A stretch of 64,000 nt of DNA from Mesorhizobium sp. Lineage in GTDB: Bacteria; Pseudomonadota; Alphaproteobacteria; Rhizobiales; Rhizobiaceae. Below the pieces are notes generated by a model. The model saw only the letters and a program-made list of their open reading frames with translations. It was not told where the DNA came from and did no database searches. The stretch lies in the NCBI GenBank assembly GCA_004963905.1, contig SUGL01000024.1:33501-97500 (forward strand). The letters run 5' to 3'. Below are positions 51,085 to 62,498 of the stretch, piece after piece; positions within the stretch are counted from its first letter, which is position 1; each line of letters begins with the position of its first letter. Both the position numbers and the translations under genes were made by a program.

Positions 51085-53355
51085 ATGCGTGACACGGCCG
51101 GTGGCCCGCGCGTTCTGCTGAAACGGCTCCGCGAGCTCATGCAGGAGCCGCTGGAGCCGCAGGAGCGGCTCGACCGTATCGTGCGCGATATCGCCTCCAA
51201 CATGGTCGCCGAGGTGTGCTCGCTCTATGTGCTGCGCGCCGATTCGGTGCTCGAGCTGTACGCCACTGAGGGTCTCAACCCCAATGCCGTCCACCTGGCG
51301 CAGCTGAGGCTCGGCCAGGGCCTGGTCGGCACGATTGCCGCCAGCGCGCGGCCGCTCAACCTCTCCAACGCGCAGGAACATCCGGCCTTCGCCTACCTGC
51401 CGGAGACGGGCGAAGAGATCTACAACTCCTTCCTTGGCGTGCCGGTGCTGAGGGCGGGGCGCACGCTGGGCGTCCTGGTGGTGCAGAACAAGACCATGCG
51501 CCACTATCGCGAAGACGAGGTCGAGGCGCTGGAAACGACGGCGATGGTGATCGCCGAAATGATCGCCACCGGCGATCTCTCCCGACTCACCCGTCCCGGA
51601 CTGGAACTCGATCTCAGCCGCCCGGCCAGCTTCACGGGGCTTTCCTTCAACGACGGCGTCGGGCTCGGCCATGTCGTGCTGCACGAGCCGCGCATCGTCG
51701 TCACCAACCTGTTCAACGAGGACAGCGAGGAGGAGGTCCGCCGCCTCGACCGGTCGCTCGGTTCGCTGAGGCTCTCCATCGACGACATGCTGGAGCGCCG
51801 CGACGTCGCCTTCGAGGGCGAGCATCGCGAGGTGCTCGAGGCCTATCGCATGTTCGCCAACGACCGCGGCTGGGTGCGCCGGCTGGAAGAGGCGATTCGC
51901 AACGGCCTGACGGCGGAAGCCGCGGTCGAGAAAGTGCAGAGCGACATGCGCGCCCGCATGCTGCACATGACCGACCCTTATCTGCGCGAGCGGATGAGCG
52001 ATTTCGACGATCTCGCCAACCGGCTGCTGCGTCAGCTGATGGGGCGCGGGCCGGAGGATGTCGCGGCCTCGTTGCCCAAAGACGCCATCATCGTCGCCCG
52101 CTCGATGGGCGCCGCCGAACTGCTCGACTACCCGCGCGACAAGCTGCGCGGCCTGGTGCTGGAGGACGGCGCCGCGACCAGCCATGTCGTCATCGTCGCG
52201 CGCGCCATGGGCATCCCGGTCGCAGGCCAGGTCAAGGGCGCCGTCTCGATGGCGGAAAATGGCGATGCCATCATCGTCGACGGCGAGGAAGGCACAATCC
52301 ACCTGCGCCCGCAGTCCGACCTCGAGGCCGCCTATGCCGAAAAGGTCCGCTTCCGGGCGCGGCGGCAGGAAGTCTACCGGGAGCTGCGCAAGAAGCCGTC
52401 GCTGACTAAGGACGGCATTCAGGTCGATCTCCTGATGAATGCGGGTCTTGCGGTCGACCTGCCGCAGCTTTCGGAATCGGGGGCGGCCGGCATCGGCCTG
52501 TTCCGCACCGAGTTGCAGTTCATGGTCGCCTCGACCTTCCCGCGCGCCGAGGCGCAGGAGCGGCTCTACCGTGACGTGCTCGACGCGGCGGGCGGCAAGC
52601 CGGTCACCTTCCGCACCATCGACATCGGCGGCGACAAGGTGCTGCCCTATTTCAAGGGTGCGGTGCAGGAGGAAAACCCGGCGCTCGGCTGGCGGGCGAT
52701 CCGGCTCACCCTCGACCGCCCGGGCTTGCTCAGGACCCAGATCCGCGCGCTGCTCAAGGCTTGCGGCGGGCGCGAGCTGAAGCTGATGCTGCCGATGGTG
52801 ACCGAACTTTCGGAAATCGCGCAGGCGCGCGAGATCATCGATCGCGAGGTCCGGCACCTGTCGCGCTTTGCGCATCATTTGCCGACCAGCCTCAAGCTCG
52901 GGGCGATGCTGGAAGTGCCGTCGCTGCTGTTCCAGCTCGACGAGCTGATGAAGGCGGTCGACTTCGTTTCGGTCGGCTCCAACGACCTTTTCCAGTTCAT
53001 CATGGCGGTGGACCGCGGCAACACGCAGCTTGCCGACCGGTTCGACACGCTGTCGACGCCGTTCCTGCGCGTGTTGAAGACGATCGCCGATGCCGGCGCG
53101 CGCAACCACACCCCGGTGACGCTTTGCGGCGAGCTGGCCGGCAAGCCGATCTCGGCGATGGCGCTGATCGGCCTCGGCTTCCGCTCGATCTCGATGTCGC
53201 CGGCTTCGATCGGCCCGGTCAAGGCGATGCTGACCGAGCTGCCGCTGCAGGAGCTGGAAGCCTTCTTCAAGGACAATCTGATGGCGCCCGCCCAGGGGAC
53301 GCCGATGCGGGCGCTGCTGCAGGCCTTTGCCGACGATCGCTCCATTCCGCTATAG
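51085..53355 (+). CDS. ptsP: Phosphoenolpyruvate-protein phosphotransferase, nitrogen PTS
   Basis: The 756-residue enzyme I(Ntr), first step of the nitrogen phosphotransferase system. An N-terminal GAF domain (about residues 15-150) distinguishes it from sugar PtsI; GAF of PtsP binds glutamine in enteric bacteria. The active histidine is His367 in DGAATSHVVIVARAMGIP, and the PEP-binding barrel includes GIGLFRTELQFM, VSVGSNDLFQFIMAVDRGN and CGELAG. It starts 83 bases after lysC on the same strand, an order widely conserved in Rhizobiales. Confidence 0.95.
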   Translation: MRDTAGGPRVLLKRLRELMQEPLEPQERLDRIVRDIASNMVAEVCSLYVLRADSVLELYATEGLNPNAVHLAQLRLGQGLVGTIAASARPLNLSNAQEHPAFAYLPETGEEIYNSFLGVPVLRAGRTLGVLVVQNKTMRHYREDEVEALETTAMVIAEMIATGDLSRLTRPGLELDLSRPASFTGLSFNDGVGLGHVVLHEPRIVVTNLFNEDSEEEVRRLDRSLGSLRLSIDDMLERRDVAFEGEHREVLEAYRMFANDRGWVRRLEEAIRNGLTAEAAVEKVQSDMRARMLHMTDPYLRERMSDFDDLANRLLRQLMGRGPEDVAASLPKDAIIVARSMGAAELLDYPRDKLRGLVLEDGAATSHVVIVARAMGIPVAGQVKGAVSMAENGDAIIVDGEEGTIHLRPQSDLEAAYAEKVRFRARRQEVYRELRKKPSLTKDGIQVDLLMNAGLAVDLPQLSESGAAGIGLFRTELQFMVASTFPRAEAQERLYRDVLDAAGGKPVTFRTIDIGGDKVLPYFKGAVQEENPALGWRAIRLTLDRPGLLRTQIRALLKACGGRELKLMLPMVTELSEIAQAREIIDREVRHLSRFAHHLPTSLKLGAMLEVPSLLFQLDELMKAVDFVSVGSNDLFQFIMAVDRGNTQLADRFDTLSTPFLRVLKTIADAGARNHTPVTLCGELAGKPISAMALIGLGFRSISMSPASIGPVKAMLTELPLQELEAFFKDNLMAPAQGTPMRALLQAFADDRSIPL

Positions 53356-53364
53356 CATTTTGCC

Positions 53365-54444
53365 ATGATCAACCTGCCCCGCGACCGCATGGATCAAGTC
53401 GTCAAGCGTTTCGACATGCTCGAGGCGCAGATGTCGGCCGGGCCGTCGGCCGACGCCTATGTCAAAATGGCGTCGGAATATGCCGACATCCAGGAGATGG
53501 TGGGCAAGATCCGGGCGCTGCGCGCCGCCGAGCAGGAGCAGACCGACCTCGAAGCGATGCTTGCCGACAAGGCCACCGACGCCGACATGCGGGCGCTGGC
53601 CGAGGCGGACCTGCCGGAGGTGGAGCAGCGCATCGAGGCGCTGCAAAAGGACATCCAGATCCTGCTACTGCCCAAGGATGCCGCCGACGACAGGAACGCC
53701 ATCCTCGAAATCCGCGCCGGCACCGGCGGCGACGAGGCGGCATTGTTCGCCGGCGATCTGTTTCGCATGTATGAGCGCTATGCGGCCTCGCGCGGCTGGC
53801 GTTTCGAGGTCGTTTCGGCCAGCGAAGGCGAAGTCGGCGGCTACAAGGAGATCATCGCTTCGGTGTCGGGCAAGGGCGTTTTCGCGCATCTCAAGTTCGA
53901 ATCCGGCGTGCACCGCGTGCAGCGCGTGCCGGAAACCGAGGCGGGCGGTCGCATCCATACCTCGGCGGCGACGGTGGCGGTGCTGCCCGAGGCGGAGGAG
54001 GTCGATATCGATATCCGGCCCGAGGACATCCGCATCGACACGATGCGTGCTTCAGGCTCCGGCGGCCAGCACGTCAACACCACCGATTCGGCGGTGCGCA
54101 TCACGCATTTGCCGACCGGCATCATGGTGGTGCAGGCGGAAAAGTCGCAGCACCAGAACCGGGCGCGCGCCATGCAGATACTCAGGGCCCGGCTCTACGA
54201 CCTCGAACGCAGCCGCGCGGATGAGGAGCGCTCGGAGTCGCGAAAGTCGCAGGTCGGCTCGGGCGACCGGTCGGAGCGCATCCGCACCTATAATTTCCCG
54301 CAAGGACGCGTCACCGACCACCGCATCAACCTCACCCTCTATAAGCTTGACCGGGTGATGATGGGCGAGCTCGACGAGGTGATCGACGCGCTCATCGCCG
54401 ATCATCAATCGAAGCTGCTCGCCGACATGGGCATTGATGGCTGA
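53365..54444 (+). CDS. prfA: Peptide chain release factor 1
   Basis: The 359-residue RF-1, which ends translation at UAA and UAG. The GGQ catalytic motif is at residues 233-235 in [17 protein letters not shown]. The stop-codon recognition region is in [20 protein letters not shown]. The methylation target of PrmC, the GGQ glutamine, is present and prmC follows directly with an 8-base overlap, so enzyme and substrate are co-translated. Confidence 0.97.
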   Translation: MINLPRDRMDQVVKRFDMLEAQMSAGPSADAYVKMASEYADIQEMVGKIRALRAAEQEQTDLEAMLADKATDADMRALAEADLPEVEQRIEALQKDIQILLLPKDAADDRNAILEIRAGTGGDEAALFAGDLFRMYERYAASRGWRFEVVSASEGEVGGYKEIIASVSGKGVFAHLKFESGVHRVQRVPETEAGGRIHTSAATVAVLPEAEEVDIDIRPEDIRIDTMRASGSGGQHVNTTDSAVRITHLPTGIMVVQAEKSQHQNRARAMQILRARLYDLERSRADEERSESRKSQVGSGDRSERIRTYNFPQGRVTDHRINLTLYKLDRVMMGELDEVIDALIADHQSKLLADMGIDG

Positions 54445-55306
54445 AATGCTGCCCCGCGCGCTCGGGCCACTGCTGCGCGCGGCGAGGGTGCGGCTCACCG
54501 CTGCCGGCATTGCCGATCCGGCGCTCGATTCCAGGCTGATCGTCGAGCATTTTTCCGGAACGACCCGCGCCCAGGCCATCTCAGAGCCTGGTCATCCAGT
54601 CGATGCAACCGCTTTGGCCGCGGTCGAGGCGGCCCTGAGGCGTCGCGTCGCAGGCGAGTCGGTGCACCGCATCCTCGGCTACCGCGAATTCTACGGGCTG
54701 CGGCTGGCGCTGTCGCCGGACACGCTGGAGCCGCGCCCGGACACCGAGACGCTGGTCGACGCGGTCCTGCCCTTCGCCAAGGCAACGGCCGAAAGACTCG
54801 GCGAATGCCGTATCCTCGACCTCGGCACCGGAACCGGCGCCATCGCGCTGGCGCTGCTCAGCGCCGCTCCGGCCGCGACCGCCACCGGCGTCGATGTTTC
54901 CCACGGCGCGCTGGCGACCGCCACGCGAAACGCCGAGGATCTGGGGTTGGGCGGGCGCTTCCAGGCCTTGCATTCCGACTGGTTCGAAAAAGTTTCGGGC
55001 CGATACCATTTAATTGCCGCGAACCCTCCCTATATACCCAGTCGAGACATTGGAAATCTGCAGGACGAGGTCCGCGATTTCGATCCACGCCGAGCCCTCG
55101 ACGGTGGTGTGGACGGTCTGGTCCCCTACAGGATCATCGCCGGAGAGGCGGAAGGGTTTCTGGAAGCACAGGGCAAGGTAGCGGTCGAGATCGGCCATAC
55201 GCAGCAAAGCGAGGTCACTTCGATCTTCGCCGCAGCCGGCTACAGGCTGGCGGAAGCGCGGCGCGATCTCGGCGGAAACGACAGGGTTCTGGTGTTTGAG
55301 CGTTGA
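54437..55306 (+). CDS. prmC: Release factor glutamine methyltransferase
   Basis: A 289-residue N5-glutamine methyltransferase that modifies the GGQ glutamine of release factors. The N-terminal helical domain is followed by SAM motif [15 protein letters not shown] (about residues 130-144) and catalytic [10 protein letters not shown] (from Asn196). [12 protein letters not shown] before the SAM site is typical. ATG 54437 overlaps the prfA end; a TTG three bases earlier is an alternative. Confidence 0.95.
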   Translation: MAEMLPRALGPLLRAARVRLTAAGIADPALDSRLIVEHFSGTTRAQAISEPGHPVDATALAAVEAALRRRVAGESVHRILGYREFYGLRLALSPDTLEPRPDTETLVDAVLPFAKATAERLGECRILDLGTGTGAIALALLSAAPAATATGVDVSHGALATATRNAEDLGLGGRFQALHSDWFEKVSGRYHLIAANPPYIPSRDIGNLQDEVRDFDPRRALDGGVDGLVPYRIIAGEAEGFLEAQGKVAVEIGHTQQSEVTSIFAAAGYRLAEARRDLGGNDRVLVFER

Positions 55307-55617
55307 AACCCCTGATGCAGTGCGAAAAAACGCTTGGCAACATTAGGGAATGCAGCTAGGTTCCCGCTTGACCGGATGAGACGAAGCAGGCAGTGCTCTT
55401 AGCGATTCGGTTTTCCTTGGAAATAGCTGCCTCCTTGTGCAAACGACGCCCACGCTTCGTGCGGGAATCGTCCGGCAAGTGATGTAACCGGAACAGGATG
55501 GCACGTGGCGCCAACGCAATCGATGCGGGCGAACGCCGGTGAAAAAACGAAACGGTCGGCTGCATGAGCGCCACCGTTCGCGAAGAGTTTTAGAAAAATT
55601 CACATGAAGAGAGTCGA
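55307..55617 (+). other. 311-base leader upstream of the DUF4167 gene
   Basis: No open frame with a good start is present. The stretch CCCACGCTTCGTGCGGG may form a small imperfect hairpin, and the region could be a structured 5' UTR or promoter, but I recognise no RNA family in it. Confidence 0.35.
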
Positions 55618-56622
55618 ATGAGGCCACAACAGCAGAACAGGCGCATGCGCGGTCGCAACAACAATGGCGGCGGTGGCAACCAAAACCGCAAGGGACCCAA
55701 TCCCCTGACGCGCAACTACGAGAGCAACGGTCCGGATGTGAAGATCCGCGGGTCGGCTCAGCAGATCGCCGAAAAATACGCCGCACTCGCCCGTGACGCG
55801 CAAAGCTCCGGCGACCGGGTGATGGCGGAGAACTATCTCCAGCACGCCGAACACTATAATCGCATCATCGCCGCCGCGCAGGCGCAGATGCCGATCCAGA
55901 ACGCCGCCCAGCAGAATCGTGACGAGTTCGACGACGACGTCGATGAGGATCGCGACGAGTTCGACACCGTGGGCAACGCCAATTCCGGCGAGGCCGCGGC
56001 GAACGGCTCCGGGCCGCAGCCTGTGATCGAAGGCACGCCGGCAGAGCTCGGCTTCAACCAGGAAAACGGCCGCGACAACAACAGGCGCGACAACAACGGC
56101 CGCGACAGGCACCGCGACCGCCGCAATGGCGGCTATGGCCAGTACGGCCAGAATGGTCAGCGCGGCGACAATGGACAGCGCGATGGGGGCCAACGCGGCG
56201 ACAACGGCCAGCGCGGCGAACATGGCGGCCAACAGTTCGACCAGAATCGCCGCAGCGAGGCACAGGCACAGCCGGAGGCTTCCGCAGAAGCTGCAGCCGA
56301 GCCGGCTCCGCTGTTCGACAGTTTCTCGCCGGCGGGCCTTGCCGCCCAGGCCGAGCGCAACGAAGCCGGCGCGGACAATGGCGGCGGGCGTCGGCAGAGA
56401 CGTCCGCGTCGCGGTCGCGGCAATGCCGAGCAGGGCTATAGCGCCGAGCAGGGCAATGCCGACCGGGGGGACAGCCCCGCCGATGACGGCAACGCCGCGG
56501 ACAACGGCAACGATGCGGTAGCCGCTGCCGCCGAACAGGCAAGTGCGGCGCCGAGCGAGAGCGTTGCCAGCGAGCCGGCAGGCGGCACCAGCGAACCGGC
56601 GGTCGCCGACGTAAATAACTGA
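55618..56622 (+). CDS. DUF4167 domain protein, low-complexity C-terminus
   Basis: A 334-residue alphaproteobacterial protein. The DUF4167 domain is at the N-terminus (about residues 20-95: NPLTRNYESNGPDVKIRGSA and YAALARDAQSSGDRVMAENY). The rest is disordered: Asn/Gly/Arg-rich repeats (NGQRGDNGQRDGGQRGD), then Ala/Glu-rich with RRQRRPRRGRGN. Such proteins are suspected to bind RNA; no function is established. ATG 55618 follows AAGAGAG. Confidence 0.85.
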   Translation: MRPQQQNRRMRGRNNNGGGGNQNRKGPNPLTRNYESNGPDVKIRGSAQQIAEKYAALARDAQSSGDRVMAENYLQHAEHYNRIIAAAQAQMPIQNAAQQNRDEFDDDVDEDRDEFDTVGNANSGEAAANGSGPQPVIEGTPAELGFNQENGRDNNRRDNNGRDRHRDRRNGGYGQYGQNGQRGDNGQRDGGQRGDNGQRGEHGGQQFDQNRRSEAQAQPEASAEAAAEPAPLFDSFSPAGLAAQAERNEAGADNGGGRRQRRPRRGRGNAEQGYSAEQGNADRGDSPADDGNAADNGNDAVAAAAEQASAAPSESVASEPAGGTSEPAVADVNN

Positions 56623-56656
56623 TCCCGGCAACCGGTCCGGTCCATTTCAGGCCATT

Positions 56657-56690
56657 CGAACGGCGGAGAGAAATCTCCGCCGTTTTCGTT
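56657..56690 (+). terminator. Intrinsic terminator after the DUF4167 gene
   Basis: AACGGCGGAGA pairs perfectly with TCTCCGCCGTT around a GAAA loop (56659-56684), followed by TTCGTTTG. It begins 37 bases after the stop codon. Confidence 0.85.
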
Positions 56691-56700
56691 TGTGCGCATC

Positions 56701-56806
56701 CAAAGCGCGTCGCACAGAAGCGGTTTCAGGCGACGCGCTTTAGGCCTTTGTTTCATGCATGTCGTTTTCCCAAAACCGCCGCGCACTTTTTGGGCAACAT
56801 GCACTA
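56701..56806. repeat. Composite rhizobial intergenic mosaic element
   Basis: It combines two parts: AAAGCGCGTCGC with a complementary GCGACGCGCTTT, and TGCATGTCGTTTTCCCAAAA with TTTTGGGCAACATGCA. Together they make a larger mosaic element of the RIME/ABC type. It lies between the DUF4167 terminator and the clpB promoter; nothing else is in that 337-base gap except the RpoH-type promoter. Confidence 0.75.
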
Positions 56807-56837
56807 GAATATTCTGCTTTGACCGACATCAAGGCGT

Positions 56838-56866
56838 CTTGAGAGACTTGGGCCCATACACCATAT
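56838..56866 (+). promoter_or_regulatory. RpoH-type heat-shock promoter of clpB
   Basis: CTTGAG at 56838-56843 and CCATAT at 56861-56866 are 17 bases apart. This fits the rhizobial RpoH consensus CTTGAA-N16/17-CCATAT with one mismatch, at the expected place before a heat-shock gene, 94 bases before the start codon. Confidence 0.65.
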
Positions 56867-56959
56867 CTCGGCTGAACAGGGCTCGGCTCGAATGAGCGGG
56901 TCCGTCACCGCAATCTGATCCGGTGCCGCAAAGCGGGCCGGTGACGGAAGGAGACACAT

Positions 56960-59566
<2,607 letters not shown>

Positions 59567-59590
59567 TCCGAGCCGGAGTGCATCCACAAG

Positions 59591-59631
59591 AGCGCGTCGC
59601 ACCGGATCGGTGCGGCGCGCCCTTGCTTTTT
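59591..59631 (+). terminator. Intrinsic terminator after clpB
   Basis: GCGCGTCGCACC pairs with GGTGCGGCGCGC (12 bp, one G.T) around a 5-base loop at 59592-59620, then CCTTGCTTTTT. It begins 25 bases after the stop codon. Confidence 0.85.
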
Positions 59632-59686
59632 GATGGGGCCATACCGCAAAACCGATACCGGTCTCGTCGGAAGGGGCGCGATTCCA

Positions 59687-60046
59687 ATGAAGCTCGAGGA
59701 CTATAACGGCTTCTGTGCCTCGCTGCCTGCCACGACGCATGTCGTGCAATGGGGCGGCGCCCATGTCTGGAAGGTCGGCGGCAAGGTGTTCGCGATCGGT
59801 GGCCATGACCGCGAGGGCGAAGTCTTCGTCACCTTCAAATGCTCCGACATGGCCTATGACGTGCTGAAGGAACAGCCGGGTTGCCGGCCCGCGCCCTATC
59901 TCGCCTCGCGCGGCATGAAATGGATCCAGCGTCAGACAAGCCAGAGCGTGGATGATGCAGCGCTGAAGGACTATTTGCGCGAAAGCCACCGCCTGGTCGT
60001 GCTGAAGCTGACGAAACTGGTCCGCAGCGAACTGGGGCTGCGCTGA
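59687..60046 (+). CDS. MmcQ/YjbR family protein
   Basis: A 119-residue protein of the YjbR/MmcQ family with a CyaY-like fold. Landmarks are YNGFCASLPATTHVVQWGGA at the N-terminus, VWKVGGKVFAIGGHD in the middle and the C-terminal YLRESHRLVVLKLTKLVR. Function is unknown; a DNA-binding role has been suggested for the fold. ATG 59687 follows GGAAGGGG. Confidence 0.85.
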   Translation: MKLEDYNGFCASLPATTHVVQWGGAHVWKVGGKVFAIGGHDREGEVFVTFKCSDMAYDVLKEQPGCRPAPYLASRGMKWIQRQTSQSVDDAALKDYLRESHRLVVLKLTKLVRSELGLR

Positions 60047-60188
60047 CATTCGGTTCGGGATCATGGTGAAACGCCGGAAATCCGCCATCTTCATGCCCGG
60101 TTCATGTTGGAACCTTAATTTTGGTAACTGGTTTGGCGGCAAGAGATTCGGTTGCCAAGACCCTAGTCGCCCGGAGAGCCTGACCCAC

Positions 60189-61721
60189 ATGCTGCGCACG
60201 ATCTTTTCCCTTTCGGCACTCGCGGCCGGGCTGGTTTCTTCTGGCGCGCTCGCGGCGCCGGGTCTGGAAGGCGCGCAGCAGGCGGTTCGGCCCGCTCAGC
60301 ACGGCGCGCTCCTGCTCGCCCAGGACGGCAATATCGACATCTACTACGACGCCAGGGGCAACCGGGTGCTGGTCGATGCCGACACCGGCAAGGTCATCGC
60401 CATCCAACCGCCGCAGAGCAGGCTCGATCGCCGGGCGCTGCGCCGCCAGCTGCGGATGCAGGAACTCGGACGCGCGCCGGTCGAGGACGACGACCGCTAT
60501 TATCTCGACAATCCCGACGACATGGCCCGCTTCCGCCGCAAGCAGCTGGAAGAGAACGGCAGGGTCATTCCGCCGCCGGTCGACGAGAACGATCCCTATG
60601 GCGACAATTCCGTCGAGGCTTATCCGCCGGCCCCGAATGACGAGGGTTACGCCACCACCTATCCGGAGGCGCCGAAGTCGGACACCATCAGCCGCCAGCC
60701 GCTGAACGAGGCGTCGATCGAACCGCAGCCAGGCCAGGGGGATGTGCTGCAGACCAGTCCGGATACAGCTCTGCCACCGGACACGGGCGGCAAGGCCACC
60801 GTCGATCCGTCGCTGTCGCTAGGCGTGCGCCAGGACGTGGCCGAACTTCAGGTGCTGCTCGATCGCGCCGGCGCCTCGCCGGGCGTCATCGACGGGCGCT
60901 TCGGCTCCAATGTCGACAAGGCCTTGGCCGCCTACAACCAGATCACCGGCAGCAATTTGAAATCGACCGACTCGGTCGGCATCAAGGCCGCGCTTGAGCA
61001 ATCGGGCGGAGACGCCTTCGCCTCCTACACGATCACGCCCGAGGACGCGGCCGGCCCATATGTCGCCTCGATCCCGGAAGATTACAGCCAGAAGGCCAAG
61101 CTGGACCGCATGGGCTACACCTCGGTTACCGAGGCGCTCGCCGAACGTTTCCATATGGACGAAGGCTATCTGAAGTCGATCAACAAGGGGCTCGACTTCA
61201 ACCGCCCCGGCACGATCATCAAGGTCGCCAATTTCGGCAAGCTGGTGTCGACGCCGGTCGCCCGCATCGTTGCCGACAAGGACAAGAAAGAAGTCTTCGC
61301 TTATGACGCGGGCGGCAAGCTGGTCGCGGCCTATCCGGCCACCATCGGCTCGGCCGATACGCCGTCGCCCACCGGCATCCATGCCGTGTCGCGCATCGCG
61401 CTCGACCCCAACTACACCTACAACCCCAACATCAATTTCAAGCAAGGCCAGAACGACAAGATCCTGACCATCCCGCCGGGGCCGAACGGTCCGGTCGGCT
61501 CGGTCTGGATCGCGCTCGACAAGCCCACCTACGGCATCCATGGCACGCCCGATCCCTCCAAGATAGGCAAGACCGAAAGCCATGGCTGCGTGCGCCTGAC
61601 CAACTGGGACGCGCGCGAGCTTGCCAAGCTGGTGTCGCCGGGCGTCACCGTCGAATTCGTCGGCGGACCAACGATCGCGGATGTCGGCGGGACCTCAACC
61701 GATGATTTTACGCAGCAATGA
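60189..61721 (+). CDS. L,D-transpeptidase (YkuD domain) with peptidoglycan-binding region
   Basis: A 510-residue exported cell-wall enzyme. A signal peptide (cleavage after GALA, residues 19-22) is followed by a long proline/acidic-rich region, a PG_binding_1 domain (about 220-265, LQVLLDRAGASPGVIDGRFG), and a YkuD catalytic domain (about 360-495) with YGIHGTPDPSKIGKTESHGC, catalytic Cys467. It probably makes 3-3 cross-links or attaches lipoprotein. ATG 60189 follows GGAGAGCC. Its stop codon lies 27 bases beyond that of the convergent TMEM175-like gene. Confidence 0.92.
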   Translation: MLRTIFSLSALAAGLVSSGALAAPGLEGAQQAVRPAQHGALLLAQDGNIDIYYDARGNRVLVDADTGKVIAIQPPQSRLDRRALRRQLRMQELGRAPVEDDDRYYLDNPDDMARFRRKQLEENGRVIPPPVDENDPYGDNSVEAYPPAPNDEGYATTYPEAPKSDTISRQPLNEASIEPQPGQGDVLQTSPDTALPPDTGGKATVDPSLSLGVRQDVAELQVLLDRAGASPGVIDGRFGSNVDKALAAYNQITGSNLKSTDSVGIKAALEQSGGDAFASYTITPEDAAGPYVASIPEDYSQKAKLDRMGYTSVTEALAERFHMDEGYLKSINKGLDFNRPGTIIKVANFGKLVSTPVARIVADKDKKEVFAYDAGGKLVAAYPATIGSADTPSPTGIHAVSRIALDPNYTYNPNINFKQGQNDKILTIPPGPNGPVGSVWIALDKPTYGIHGTPDPSKIGKTESHGCVRLTNWDARELAKLVSPGVTVEFVGGPTIADVGGTSTDDFTQQ

Positions 61722-62327
61722 GCCGCGCAGCGCGGCGGCATAGATCAGCTGCACGAGCAGGATGAAGGCTATGCTTGCCAGCGGGGTGATCAGGCAAAGT
61801 GCCGTGCCGATCGCCCAAAGGGTCTGCGCCTTGACGATGCGCTGATAGACGGTGCGCTTCGTTTCCTTATCGACGTCCTCTGCCAGCATGCCGTTCCTGT
61901 CGGCGTACCACCGGCTCGCGAACAGCGTGGCGCCGAGCATCAGAAGGTTCAGCCAGTAGACGACCACCGCGACCCGGAATTCGAGGAAGTCGGCCAGCAG
62001 GTCGGTGGAGAACGGCAGCAGCGCGATGAAGGCGAGAAAGCAGAGATTGAGGGTGGCGAGCCGCCGGTCCGATTTCGCGATCAGGCCATGCTGCGCCTGC
62101 TGGCCGAACCAGAAGATGGTCAATGTCAGAAAGCTCAGCGCATAGGTCAGAAAACGCGGCGCGAGCGCCAGGATCGCGGCAAGCAACTCGCTCTCCGAAT
62201 GCACCGCCTCATGCGCCGGCACCCTGATCTCCAGCACGATCAAGGTCAGCGCGATGGCAAAGACGCCGTCGGTTATGCCGACGATGCGTCCACGCCCTTC
62301 GGCTGACGGTTCAAGCGGCCGCTTCAT
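61695..62327 (-). CDS. TMEM175/DUF1211 family potassium channel-like protein
   Basis: A 210-residue membrane protein with six predicted segments. The signature RIVGITDGVFAIALTLIVLE (about residues 15-34) matches the RxxxFSDxxFAI motif of TMEM175 potassium channels. Bacterial forms with a single repeat assemble as tetramers. The gene is convergent with the L,D-transpeptidase gene and overlaps its 3' end by 27 bases. ATG 62327 follows AAAGGGGAAG. Confidence 0.85.
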   Translation of the reverse strand: MKRPLEPSAEGRGRIVGITDGVFAIALTLIVLEIRVPAHEAVHSESELLAAILALAPRFLTYALSFLTLTIFWFGQQAQHGLIAKSDRRLATLNLCFLAFIALLPFSTDLLADFLEFRVAVVVYWLNLLMLGATLFASRWYADRNGMLAEDVDKETKRTVYQRIVKAQTLWAIGTALCLITPLASIAFILLVQLIYAAALRGSLLRKIIG

Positions 62328-62498
62328 GGCTTCCCCTTTATAGCGCAGTTCCGGCGACGGGCCGGAACCTAGCACGCGACGCTTCGTTTGCATCATGATT
62401 GCCGTCTCCCTGGCCATGCGGCCAGTGCAACCTGGTTTCAAGAACAGCGATCCTCTGGCCGGTTGTTGCGCACACGCCGGAGAGCTAAGCAGACATTC

